Assembly: GCA_965275915.1 (NCBI GenBank)
Contig: CBDHYI010000008.1
Coordinates: 1,488,001-1,552,000 of the forward strand
DNA from: JBDWFY01 sp965275915
GTDB lineage: Bacteria; Pseudomonadota; Alphaproteobacteria; Rhizobiales; Stappiaceae
Direction of reading: 5' to 3'
Length of the DNA stretch: 64,000 bases
Positions 1-7,858 of the stretch are shown here, in pieces; the stretch's first letter is position 1; each line of letters opens with the position of its first letter. The notes under the pieces are model-generated. The model saw only the letters and a list, made by a program, of their open reading frames with translations. It was not told the DNA's origin and did not search any database. Position numbers and translations under genes: made by a program.

Positions 1-93
1 CGGGTGGTTGAAAATCACAATGGTGAGTTGACGATTGAACCCAGCGAGAGCGGCGCCGTGATAAGGATTTCGCTACCCCTGGTTGCCCGTTGA
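1..93 (+). CDS. C-terminal end of a sensor histidine kinase (partial)
   Basis: The first 93 bases read without a stop as the end of a protein that terminates with TGA. The visible residues include VVENHNGELTIEPSE followed by GAVIRISLPL. This matches the end of a HATPase_c kinase domain, where the G2 box is followed by a beta hairpin and a final hydrophobic strand of the type 'VxIxLPL'. The protein would be the ATP-binding catalytic part of a two-component sensor kinase. The dimerisation domain, the sensor and any partner response regulator lie outside the window. The family call rests on about 30 residues. Confidence 0.6.
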   Translation, partial: RVVENHNGELTIEPSESGAVIRISLPLVAR

Positions 94-452
94 TTGGCCG
101 GCGAAGAATCCGGTCCCAGGGTGCTGTGATAATGTGTTTGATCCACCGCAGTCTCCCTCCCGGCGGGCGGGCATCGTGCTCCTGCGCTGGTATCCCCCGA
201 TCATCGGCTTTGGCACTCACAATTTGCTAACGCATGCATAAGGATAGGCACATGGATGTCAGCGCACTTTTGGATGGATGCGGAGCCGTTTGTTGCGGTC
301 AAACGACTTTGTGCCCGTTCAGGGTGCTCCCAGTGGCGATCCGGTGGCTGTGGTATTATAATTGAGAGTCAACGCCTGAAACCGATTGACGGTATCGGCT
401 CAGATCCGGGTCACATCGTTGATCGATGCAGTTTTTGAGGGAGGAGTTCGAT
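94..452. other. Intergenic region upstream of the betaine-binding gene
   Basis: This stretch separates the kinase tail from the substrate-binding protein. Short open frames occur but none has a ribosome site or recognisable product. It presumably carries the promoter of the downstream gene, but I see no clear -35/-10 pair or operator. Confidence 0.4.
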
Positions 453-1424
453 ATGAAATCAAACGAATTACGCGCGAACAGGCTTGTGATGCTGTGTGCT
501 GCTGTGGCGATGTCGTCCGGCGGGTCGGCGGCGCTGGCCGCGGACGTCGTGATCGGTGTTCCCAACTGGCCGTCGGTCCAGGCGACCGCGCATGTTCTGA
601 AAGTTGCCCTCGAAGACAAGCTCGGCGTTGAGGTCGAATTGAAGGAAGGGTCCAATACGGATGTGTTCAAGGCGATGGATGCGGGCACGATGCATGTGCA
701 TCCCGAAGCCTGGCTGCCGAACATCGATCATCTCAAGCGTGAGTTTGTCGACGGCAAGAAAACCGTGAAAATGCATCACAACGGTGCCGTCGGAACGCAA
801 GGGATGTGTACGACGAAAGGCACCGTGGAGCGGACCGGCATCGCGGAGCTGAAGGATCTCAGCAAGCCTGATATGGCCAGGAATTTCGACACCAACGGCG
901 ACGGCCGAGGCGAAGTCTGGATCGGTGCGGACGGCTGGGGATCGACGCCGATAGAGGAAGTACGGGCCAGATCCTATGGTTACGACAAGACGATGACCCT
1001 CAGAAAGATGGAAGAAGCGCCCGCCCATGAGGAAATCAACGTAGCGATCAAAGACGACAAGAACATCGTCTTTTTCTGCTACTCACCACACCACATCTTT
1101 ACCGCCCATGAACTTGTGCTCCTGAAAGAGCCCGAACACGATCCGAGCCAGTGGATCATCGTGCCCCCCGGACCGACTCCGGGTTGGTTCGAAAAGTCGA
1201 CTGCGGGCGTTGCCTGGGACGACGCGACGCTGAATGTCAGCTACGCGACGTCGCTGGAACAGGATCAGCCCGAAGTAGCCGCTGCCTTGGCTAAGGTAAA
1301 ACTGGACACGGATATGCTTTCGGCCATGACCTATGCACTGGCGGTTGAAAAGCAGGATCCTTCCGAATTCGCCAAGAAGTGGGTGGCGGATAACGCATCG
1401 ACCGTCGATGCATGGTTCAACTGA
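453..1424 (+). CDS. ABC transporter substrate-binding protein, glycine betaine/choline (ProX/OpuAC) type
   Basis: The protein is a periplasmic binding component for a quaternary-amine (glycine betaine or choline) ABC importer. The start at 453 is chosen because GAGGGAGGAG lies just upstream; a further ATG at 426 lacks such a site. Residues 1-31 form a signal peptide ending ALAA. The mature part begins with a typical OpuAC segment (VVIGVPNWPSVQATAHVL) and contains GSNTDVFKAMDAG and HPEAWLPN. The length of about 323 residues is normal for the family. No permease or ATPase gene follows; a terminator-like hairpin does, so this is probably a single-gene unit or the last gene of a set that lies elsewhere. 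Ligand choice between betaine, choline and proline betaine cannot be decided from sequence alone. Confidence 0.88.
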   Translation: MKSNELRANRLVMLCAAVAMSSGGSAALAADVVIGVPNWPSVQATAHVLKVALEDKLGVEVELKEGSNTDVFKAMDAGTMHVHPEAWLPNIDHLKREFVDGKKTVKMHHNGAVGTQGMCTTKGTVERTGIAELKDLSKPDMARNFDTNGDGRGEVWIGADGWGSTPIEEVRARSYGYDKTMTLRKMEEAPAHEEINVAIKDDKNIVFFCYSPHHIFTAHELVLLKEPEHDPSQWIIVPPGPTPGWFEKSTAGVAWDDATLNVSYATSLEQDQPEVAAALAKVKLDTDMLSAMTYALAVEKQDPSEFAKKWVADNASTVDAWFN

Positions 1425-1456
1425 CCGCTGCTAAAGGCGTGGACACAGAGTGCAAC

Positions 1457-1500
1457 GCGCCGTCGAGCCTGAAGAACTCGACGGCGCCCCTTTTGGGGCC
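1457..1500 (+). terminator. Strong hairpin after the binding-protein gene
   Basis: An 11-base inverted repeat (GCGCCGTCGAG at 1457-1467, CTCGACGGCGC at 1477-1487) with a 9-base loop follows the stop codon by about 30 bases and runs into CCCCTTTTGGGG. The stem is perfect and GC-rich. The T run is only four bases, so termination may be imperfect. Confidence 0.65.
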
Positions 1501-1502
1501 TC

Positions 1503-1616
1503 GAACCGGGCATAGAAGATATCGATAGGGTGGGATGGAGAGGTCTGTTCGTCAATGATGATAACGGCAACACAGTTGAGTTGGTTGCCGTGGAAAGGCC
1601 CGCGTCGGAAGGCTGA
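1503..1616 (+). pseudogene. C-terminal remnant of a VOC/glyoxalase-family protein
   Basis: The reading frame from 1503 to the TGA at 1616 encodes 37 residues including VGWRGLFVNDDNGNTVELV. This is the characteristic last beta-alpha-beta element of VOC (glyoxalase/bleomycin resistance) proteins, where the final E is a metal ligand. The upstream part of the frame has no homologous sequence and runs back into the terminator hairpin, so only the tail survives. A complete, different VOC gene lies at 2278. The remnant suggests a deletion that placed the hairpin next to the VOC tail. Confidence 0.55.
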
Positions 1617-1805
1617 TCGACGGATTCCTGTTTCATTCCGGGGCGGGACGGGCATTTTAGAAGTTCGAATTCAAGCAGTCAGCGGTCTTGCTGCGGGCCA
1701 ATTTGCGCCGCCCAGTCCGCGACACGTCTCGACGCCATGTCCGGTGACGGTCCGTTGTATCGAGCTTCAGCAGATACCCTGCATGCGCAGTCGGGCAAGT
1801 CGTTA

Positions 1806-2195
1806 TTATCCTGCAAACGCATCAACATGCTGCTCGCCGTCATCGCCGATTTCATCCCAGCCGGCTTTCGAGCTGACCCAGATGTGATGAGCGACTTTTA
1901 GGGTCACGCTGTCGTGTGTCATCAATCCCGCAGGTACGAACATGCGCGTATCGTCATTCGGTCCGGGCAGGGCGGACCCGCAGGTGCGACAGAAGAAAGC
2001 CCGCCAGTCAGCATCCGGTTTTTTCTTCCAGGTTTGAATATCTGCCTCGCCGCAGAGCCATTGGAAATTGCTCCTGTCGACGATAATGACGGCAACTCCG
2101 TTGTTGCCGGAATACCTGCGGCAGATGATTATCTCCGAAGGGTCCGCCGTTATCTTAAAGGACACCGCACCGCAGTTGCATTGACCAACGATCAT
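1806..2195 (-). CDS. GFA-domain protein (Mss4-like zinc fold), damaged zinc site
   Basis: The 129-residue product has the CNCGAVSF start and the FFCRTCGSAL end of GFA (glutathione-dependent formaldehyde-activating enzyme-like) proteins. These are small beta-rich zinc proteins, mostly of unknown substrate. The middle zinc knuckle is abnormal. Family members usually carry a CxC pair a few residues before the CRxxxG segment, whereas here the sequence goes from DPSEIII straight to CRRYSGN, so that pair is missing. Either a small in-frame deletion has inactivated the site or the member binds metal differently. A second, intact GFA gene is at 27501-27896. The start ATG is shared with no neighbour; the gene is convergent with the remnant upstream. 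Confidence 0.72.
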   Translation of the reverse strand: MIVGQCNCGAVSFKITADPSEIIICRRYSGNNGVAVIIVDRSNFQWLCGEADIQTWKKKPDADWRAFFCRTCGSALPGPNDDTRMFVPAGLMTHDSVTLKVAHHIWVSSKAGWDEIGDDGEQHVDAFAG

Positions 2196-2277
2196 CGTGT
2201 CAGTTCCTTCCGCTTCTTATTGTCTCATTCCACTGATACAACCCTCGGTGCAATCCCGCACTTGAGGATAATCAGCC

Positions 2278-2649
2278 ATGTTTGACCATGTTGAATTCTC
2301 TGTCGCAGATATCGACGCTGCAAGACGGTTTTACGAACCGGTTTGCGTCGCTGTCGGCGCACGGGAAATCTTCTTCGATGAGGCGGGCAGGGCGGCCGGC
2401 TTCGGGACCGGGGATATTGTCCGGTTTCTTCTGACGCAAGGTTCACCGACCACGCCGAAACTTCATATCTGCTTTACGGCGCGTGATAAACAAGGTGTTG
2501 AGAAAGCCCATGCGGACGCTGTGTCGGGCGGTGGGGTTTGCAACGGTAAGCCGGGATATCGCGGCCATTACGGACCCGGCTATTTTGCGGCCTTTGTTCT
2601 TGATCCGGACGGGCATAATATAGAAGTGCTTTTTCGGGAGAGCGAGTGA
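2278..2649 (+). CDS. VOC family protein (glyoxalase/dioxygenase superfamily)
   Basis: The 123-residue protein is a single-domain member of the vicinal oxygen chelate fold. It opens with MFDHVEFSVADIDAARRFYE, where the His is the usual first metal ligand. It continues through HICFTA and closes with YFAAFVLDPDGHNIEVLF, where the Glu is the usual last ligand. Such proteins act as glyoxalase-like lyases, dioxygenases or antibiotic-binding proteins; the substrate is unknown. The start follows GAGGATAA. It lies 60 bases ahead of a decayed methyltransferase gene on the same strand and may once have been co-transcribed with it. Confidence 0.82.
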   Translation: MFDHVEFSVADIDAARRFYEPVCVAVGAREIFFDEAGRAAGFGTGDIVRFLLTQGSPTTPKLHICFTARDKQGVEKAHADAVSGGGVCNGKPGYRGHYGPGYFAAFVLDPDGHNIEVLFRESE

Positions 2650-2710
2650 GAAGCAATCCGGCCGGAGAGGATGAAAGACCTGACAAATCCGGTCTCTTAC
2701 GGATACTATC

Positions 2711-3466
2711 ATGAATGAAATGGATCTTCTGACAGCTCTCCACAAGCCGGCTGTGCGGCAGGGGCCGGGCGGCGTGGCCGAAACCCAGCTGGCGATCGGC
2801 TTGTCCGGGCTTTCGGATCGGAAAACTCTGAAAATCGCCGATATCGGCTGTGGCACCGGTGCGTCGACGTTCGCGCTGGCGAAGGCGCTTGATGCGGATA
2901 TCACGGCGGTGGATTTTCTGCCTGAGTTTCTGCAGGAACTTCAGAAGCGGGCTGCTGCCGAAGGCGTTGCCGAACGGATCACACCGCTTGCAGTATCGAT
3001 GGATGCGCTGTCATTTACGCCCGCGTCGCTGGATGCGATCTGGTCGGAAGGGGCGATCTATAATATCGGGTTTGAAACAGGCATTCGGACCTGACGCCGG
3101 TTTCTGAAACCGGGCGGCATCCTTGCGGTGTCCGAACTGATCTGGCTCACGGACAAGCGGCCATCGGAACTGACCGATCACTGGATGAAAGAATACTCCG
3201 AAGTCGATACAGCGTCTGCAAAAATGGCGCTGCTGGAGCGGCATGGTTACACGCCGGTCGGTTATTTTGTCCTGCCGGAAGGCTGCTGGATCGACAACTA
3301 TTATCGCCCCATGCAGACCCGGCTTGAAGCACTTCTTCGCAAACATGAAGGGTCGGACCTGGTCCATTCATTTGTGGCGGGAGAGCAGGCGGAAATCAGT
3401 CTCTATGTGCGTTTCTCGAACTTTTTCGGGTACGGGTTCTTTGTGGCGCGGAAATGCGGTGATTGA
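2711..3466 (+). pseudogene. Class I SAM-dependent methyltransferase interrupted by an in-frame TGA
   Basis: The frame from 2711 contains SAM-binding motif I (IADIGCGTGAST), the acidic end of strand 2 (AVDFLPEF) and a motif III-like DAIWSEGAIYNIGF. It then meets TGA at 3092-3094 and continues in the same frame with RRFLKPGGILAVSE (the post-III motif), ending at 3466. Both halves join without any frame change. In related proteins the position before RRFLKPGG is commonly Trp, so TGG to TGA is the simplest explanation. As written the gene makes a truncated protein lacking the substrate side. Readthrough of TGA is possible but unproven. The start follows a weak purine-rich site. Confidence 0.8.
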
Positions 3467-3492
3467 AACGTTCTGCGTTCGGAGTCGGATTA

Positions 3493-3885
3493 ATGAAATC
3501 AGCTGTTGTTGCCCTGTTCACATGTCTTGGTTCGTCAGCCGCCGCTTTCGCGGTCGACCTGCCGCCGATGGGCTATTTTGCGGGACGTTATGAAATTGTC
3601 GGGCGGGTGGCTGACGATTCGAGTACATTCATCAGCGGGCATGCGAGTCTTTCCGCCGATGGTGAGCGGTTGTTCCTCACGTCAAAGACAATCGGCAAGG
3701 GATGGCTTGCAAAGAACCCCAGCTTGAGAGAAGGCGCCTCGCCGCTGGCAGGAGAATTAGACGGGCGGGAGATGTTCTGCCTGTTTCAGAACGATCCGGA
3801 TAACTATCCACGCCTGACCTGCAAAACCCAACCGGGATCGCCCAACGGTGTGCCGGGACTTTTGACCCTGTGGCCGATGCCTTGA
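3493..3885 (+). CDS. Small exported protein of unknown function
   Basis: Starting at the ATG at 3493 (preceded by GGAGTCGG), the product has 130 residues and a clear signal peptide, MKSAVVALFTCLGSSAAAFA. The mature part is rich in beta-prone stretches (GYFAGRYEIVGRVADD, LTSKTIGKGWL) and contains two cysteines (MFCLF, LTCKTQ) that could form a disulfide in the periplasm. I do not recognise the family. It lies directly after the decayed methyltransferase but shows no functional link to it. Confidence 0.6.
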   Translation: MKSAVVALFTCLGSSAAAFAVDLPPMGYFAGRYEIVGRVADDSSTFISGHASLSADGERLFLTSKTIGKGWLAKNPSLREGASPLAGELDGREMFCLFQNDPDNYPRLTCKTQPGSPNGVPGLLTLWPMP

Positions 3886-4197
3886 ACGTCGCGCGATATG
3901 TTTGAGCGGCTCCATTGGTCTTGTGGTAATATGATCGATGCGCGGGGTAACAGAGGCTTCGTTCTTATCTGATCAAATCAGAGTTGTTAAATAAACCGGC
4001 ACCGCTGGTATGCAGGTCGGGATTCCGCCGCTGCCGCGCTATTCATTGAACTACCGAAGCAAGAAGCTGATGACGCGGCGACTGCGGGCCTTTATCGATA
4101 TCGCCAAGCAGATGCCAACCGCACAGAGCCAGGCAAATCTGGATTGGCTTGGATCATTTGATGGCGGAAAATCGGTTCAACATAAACAAGACACGTT
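3886..4197. other. Gap with a faint regulator-like remnant
   Basis: An open frame on the plus strand from 4010 encodes a stretch (RSKKLMTRRLRAFIDIAKQM) that resembles the last helix of a LysR-type effector domain. No upstream domain is present. It may be the tail of a deleted LysR gene; this is weak evidence. The convergent reverse transcriptase gene ends at 4198. Confidence 0.25.
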
Positions 4198-5586
4198 CTA
4201 AACAGAGAGATCAAGATCTCGCCAATCGATGCGATTGAATAGCGCACGCAGCTTTGCGCCACGCTGCGGGTTGAGCCTCTCAAGCCAGGTCACTCGTCCA
4301 TCCAGATGCTGCTGAAAGGCCGGGTGTCCCGCATGGTTCTGGCTTGCCGGACCGTGGCGGACACAGTTGGTCAGGATCGCCTTGAGACGATCGAACTCTG
4401 AGCGGCGCAAGTTGACATACCGATTGACAACAATCCCGGTGACTGTCTGGCGGTGCGAAGCGTCCATGAGCCTGGACTTTTCGGTGGCAATCGCAAATCC
4501 TTCGTCAGCAGCAATATTCGAGATCAGGTGACGGAGCCAAGGCTTCTTTAGAATGCCATCTCCTGAAAAGGCAAGATCATCGGCATAGCGCGTATAGTTT
4601 GCACCAAGACGTCGCGCCAACCCGTTTAGCCGTCGATCCAACCGCCCGGCGCAAAGGTTGGCGAGCGCCGGAGATGTCGGAGCGCCCTGTGGTAGGTGCG
4701 GAACGCGGAGTCGCATCCGGTCTTCTGAGGTTGCAACTTGAACGTAAGTGCGCGTGGTGGTCAGGCCGGTGAGGAGGCGCGCAACCGGCAAAGGATAGCC
4801 GAGGCAGCGGAACAGGACCCGAACCCTGCGGGCTGGAATCGACTGGAAGAACCGTCGCAGATCGAGTGTCAGGACCACGCGCTCACCGGCATGTTTTGCG
4901 GCGCTGTCAATGACAGACCGGCCCTTTGAGTAAGCGGCTGCGGCAGGGTTAGGCTCAATCTGGTTGAGGATTTCGGTCAGGATTTCGCGCTGGATGGTCC
5001 TCAGGCGTTGCTTTGGCGCTTCAATCAGCCGATGTCCGCCGTTGCGCTTGCGGATGGACGTGATGTGATAGTGTCGCGCCGATTGCCTTCGGCAACGCGC
5101 GGCACGACCGTCAACATCAGCGAGCCAGATCAATTCCCGGGATGTCAGGCAGAGCGCTTCGGCCATCGCCTGGGGCGTCGGCCATTGCGGCAGATCAAGT
5201 GTGGCGAAAGCGGGCGTGGGCGCCATCTTCGGTGGTCTTAGCCCTACCTCCGGAGACGAATCGCCACGTCCCCACGCCGACATAACAAATTCGAAGAACG
5301 CATCTTCGTGCACGAAGATTTGCGTCAACTCATCTGTTGAGGGCAGATAGGCGCGCGACCACCTTGCCGCGACGGCGTCTTCGAGTTGCCAGGCGAGATG
5401 ATCTGCGCCCGGACCCAGATACGCGACGATTGCGCGCCGGATCGCGTTCGTGTCCAGGGGCGTTCCGGCTATGGCGTCTGCCAGATGTCGTGCCATCGGG
5501 AATAGCGATGGCTCATATCCCGGAGACCATTCGTCCTGTGCTTCGGCGAAACCGGGTGGTTCGTCTGAAATTCCGTTCTCCCCCAT
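4198..5586 (-). CDS. Retron-type reverse transcriptase with long N-terminal extension
   Basis: The 462-residue protein copies RNA into DNA, presumably from a structured RNA encoded just upstream. The RT core occupies about residues 180-400. Visible blocks are the first fingers motif (GGHRLIEAPKQRLRTIQ), motif A with Asp (VVLTLDLRRFF, D242), motif B (LPQGAPTSPALANL, 299-312), motif C (YTRYADDLAF, catalytic YADD 334-337) and the retron-associated VTG (TVTGIVVN, 381-388). The QGAPTSP and VTG signatures favour retron RTs over group II intron or diversity-generating RTs; no maturase domain is present. Residues 1-130 form an extension I cannot assign. It may be an effector or adaptor domain, since retron systems often carry fused or adjacent toxins. 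No other obvious effector lies downstream; an ankyrin-kelch gene lies upstream on the same strand. Confidence 0.85.
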   Translation of the reverse strand: MGENGISDEPPGFAEAQDEWSPGYEPSLFPMARHLADAIAGTPLDTNAIRRAIVAYLGPGADHLAWQLEDAVAARWSRAYLPSTDELTQIFVHEDAFFEFVMSAWGRGDSSPEVGLRPPKMAPTPAFATLDLPQWPTPQAMAEALCLTSRELIWLADVDGRAARCRRQSARHYHITSIRKRNGGHRLIEAPKQRLRTIQREILTEILNQIEPNPAAAAYSKGRSVIDSAAKHAGERVVLTLDLRRFFQSIPARRVRVLFRCLGYPLPVARLLTGLTTTRTYVQVATSEDRMRLRVPHLPQGAPTSPALANLCAGRLDRRLNGLARRLGANYTRYADDLAFSGDGILKKPWLRHLISNIAADEGFAIATEKSRLMDASHRQTVTGIVVNRYVNLRRSEFDRLKAILTNCVRHGPASQNHAGHPAFQQHLDGRVTWLERLNPQRGAKLRALFNRIDWRDLDLSV

Positions 5587-5632
5587 TTTGTCAGATAAAG
5601 GTCTAATCGGGTAGGCGCAGTATGGATGGCAG

Positions 5633-5778
5633 CGGCATCAACCTGCTCTTCGTGAAGGACGAGGCATGACGTTGCTGAAAGCAACCGGCCTGCCTTGCCA
5701 TGCAATACTGCAGCTTAAATCGTGCCGGGGTAACCCCGGCCTTGAAAGGGAAACGAATCCCGACCAAACTTGATGCCG
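5633..5778 (-). ncRNA. Candidate retron msr-msd RNA
   Basis: The 316 bases between the ankyrin-kelch gene and the RT gene hold dense dyad symmetry. On the minus strand CGGCATCAA (5778-5770) pairs with TTGATGCCG (5641-5633), giving the long-range 9-bp repeat expected of retron a1/a2. Inside lie GCCGGGG-TTA-CCCCGGC (around 5725-5745), GGGA-TTCGTT-TCCC, and GTTGC-TTTCA-GCAAC nested in a GGCA/TGCC pair. Further hairpins (TTGCGC-CCC-GCGCAA near 5794-5809, and CCTCGGTCAGAGG near 5826-5838) lie upstream of the repeat. Position immediately upstream of an RT gene, the end repeats and multiple GC stems match retron architecture. Exact ends, branching G and msd template are not determined. Confidence 0.55.
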
Positions 5779-5902
5779 TTGCCGACTGCAACCCTTGCGC
5801 GGGGCGCAAAGAATTGCAAGCGAATCCTCTGACCGAGGAGGGTGCATGCGCATGCCGGCACGGCTCAGCAGAGGCAAATACAGTCGTCGGATGCGATTCT
5901 GA

Positions 5903-7335
5903 TTACGCATCGTAAATCTTTTGCCAGATGAGGCTATTCGTCTCCAGCTGGAATGTTGATTCGTTGAAATGGTAGCTTGGTTCAATCCTTCCGCCGGCTA
6001 TGTTGATCTTGGTACCATCCGCTATCGCCCGGTGACCGTGTATCCAGCCCGGCATCTCGCCTGTCGTCTCAACCGGCTGAATCGAGAAGTCATTCAGGTC
6101 CAACCGTAGAACCTGGGTTGCACCATCCCGGCGCCGCTCCGGATAGCCAAGTGCGCCGATTATCCAAATCGAATCTCCCATCACCGTCGCGGCGTGATGG
6201 TCGATCGGTGGGAACATATCGTCAGGATATATAAAATGTTCAACACGACCTCTGCCATCGAGCACGGTGACATCGGAATAGATGCAGAAATTCGGATGAT
6301 AATGATCCTCGTGCTCGCCTCCGATCAGGATCAGGCGACCGTCAGGTAGGGGCGTGACGGTGCGTCCGAACCGGTTGAATGACCACACCGGCTTTGTTCG
6401 ATCCATCTCATATGAGATGGATCGAGGAGCAGAAGAGCGCCCGGTGCGCATTTGCTCGTACCAGAAGTCAGGTAGGAACCTTTCGGGGTTCTTGCTTCCT
6501 TCTCTCGAACAGCGGTTGGCATCAAATGCCTCTTGGGTCAGTATCTTTTCCGCCAAGAAAGTAAGAGGAGTGTCTTCTGGATTTGTCGCGTACTCAAACC
6601 GGGCCGGGCTGATGCCAAAACGCACAAACAGAGTGCGCATCCTTTCAGATACAGCATTTGCGACAGGAGAGAGGTGCTCCTTTTCCGGCGATCCCAGCGC
6701 GTCCGCGCCAGCGGCAAGAAGAACTTCTGCAATGCCGGTGTCGTTATCGTCCGTGGCAAGCTCTAAAGCGCTCCAACCGCAGTCATTGACGGCGTTGGGA
6801 TCAAAGTCCGTATCCATAAGCCAGGCAACCACCTCGGTCGCGTGCGCTCTGATGGCTTCAAAGACTGCCTTTGAGTCTTTTTCTCGACCTGCTTCAGAAT
6901 ATGGACAGTAGGTGCGCGCGGCCTCAAGATTACCGACGCGACATGCAAACAGAAACGCGTCCTCATTCCCCATAGAGGGTGACTCTGGTGTTTCGCCAAC
7001 CGCAATCGCAACCTGATCTTCAGTCCACGTGGTCTTCGCGCCGGCCTTGAGCAGCAGGCGCATAGCGGCCGTCTTGCCCTCGATGAAACATACTCGGAAC
7101 GCAGTGAATTCGCTTTTCGGCGACGTGATATCAGGATCTATGCCTGCCTCAAGATGTTTTGAAAGGGAATCGCACAACTCAGCGTCCGGCAATGTCGCGA
7201 CGTCGCGAAAAAAGGGGCCAGATGCTTTATGTGTTCGTTGTGCGGATTGGATCGAGCTGCGCCGTGTGCCAGAAGCGCCTGCTGCACAGCGCGTTCTTCT
7301 GACTGAAAAACGGCAAGCAATTCAAATGAGTTCAT
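5903..7335 (-). CDS. Ankyrin-repeat protein with C-terminal kelch-like region; needs a -1 frameshift
   Basis: The N-terminal half carries ankyrin-like helices (for example AAMRLLLKAGAKTTW, WSALELATDD, AEVLLAAGADALG). The C-terminal half has kelch/galactose-oxidase-like blades (VTPLPDGRLILIGGEHED, HHAATVMGDSIWIIGALG, GTKINIAGGRI). Both parts suggest a protein-interaction scaffold; no catalytic motif is seen. The reading frame is split. From 7335 (MNSFELLAVF) it reads to LAPFF and must then shift to -1 to continue RDVATLPDAELC through to 5903. The switch falls at T-TTT-TTC. Without the shift, the downstream frame can start only at 7192 and loses one ankyrin unit. It sits directly upstream of the retron RNA candidate on the same strand, so it could be a retron partner, but this is only positional. 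Confidence 0.65.
7207..7213 (-). promoter_or_regulatory. Slippery heptamer T TTT TTC in the ankyrin-kelch gene
   Basis: Zero-frame codons are CCT-TTT-TTC-GCG. The heptamer fits the X-XXY-YYZ rule for -1 ribosomal frameshifting, and after slippage the next codon is CGC, which opens the long downstream frame. Downstream bases GCGACGTCGCGA are self-complementary and could fold into a small stimulatory hairpin. A one-base deletion in the T run, or a sequencing error, gives the same picture. Confidence 0.45.
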
Positions 7336-7544
7336 TAAGAGTTCGCCGAAAAACGACGCTACAGACAATATGAACCTTATGCTTATTTGCCCGGGATGGT
7401 TTCGTCAAGTCGCGGCATTTTTTGCGCGGGTTTCAGGTTCGTTTGCCCGTTGCCGACATCCAAATGGAAGATTGCGGCAAACTGGTGTTGGGCTCAACTG
7501 GGCAGTCTGAACGTGGTTGTGGTAATGCCGGACGGTAAGGCCCG

Positions 7545-7697
7545 TCAATGGCATTCCGATTTCATCGATAACGAGTTATTCGTCGTGCCGGCATGCAACG
7601 GCCTGCCGAGCCGCATAATCCCGCAGTCCGGGGTGATGTCAACGACACAGAGTGCTGTTGTTTCCAACGCAAGGTCCAATCCGGCATGGTACATCAT
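7545..7697 (-). mobile_element. Remnant of an IS110-family transposase start
   Basis: From the ATG at 7697, preceded by the strong site AGAAGGAGAAG, the frame begins MMYHAGLDLALETTALCVVD. This is the typical N-terminus of IS110/IS1111 transposases, with the first catalytic Asp of the RuvC-like DEDD domain in AGLD. After about 20 residues the similarity ends and the frame stops at 7545. Only the 5' end of the element is left. The neighbouring noncoding bases (7336-7544 and 7700-7858) may include its flanks, but no end repeats were recognised. Confidence 0.5.
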
Positions 7698-7858
7698 GAT
7701 TGCTTCTCCTTCTGATTGCTCGAACCGGAAGTGTCCGCCTTTGTGGAGATCACGGGAAGCAGTCACAAATTACTCGATGACCTATAAACTGGCCTAAAAT
7801 ATTATGAATCGATTCATGGATCCATACCCTGGTGCAGCGTCTCAGGAGAAGCCTCTCA

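Noticed and set aside
4198..5586. The RT as part of a diversity-generating retroelement linked to the BPP-1-like phage genes
   Set aside because: No template/variable repeat pair or accessory protein was seen, the RT motifs are retron-like, and it lies 32 kb from the phage module.
4198..5586. The RT as a group II intron maturase
   Set aside because: No maturase (X) or endonuclease domain follows the RT core and no domain V-like RNA was recognised.
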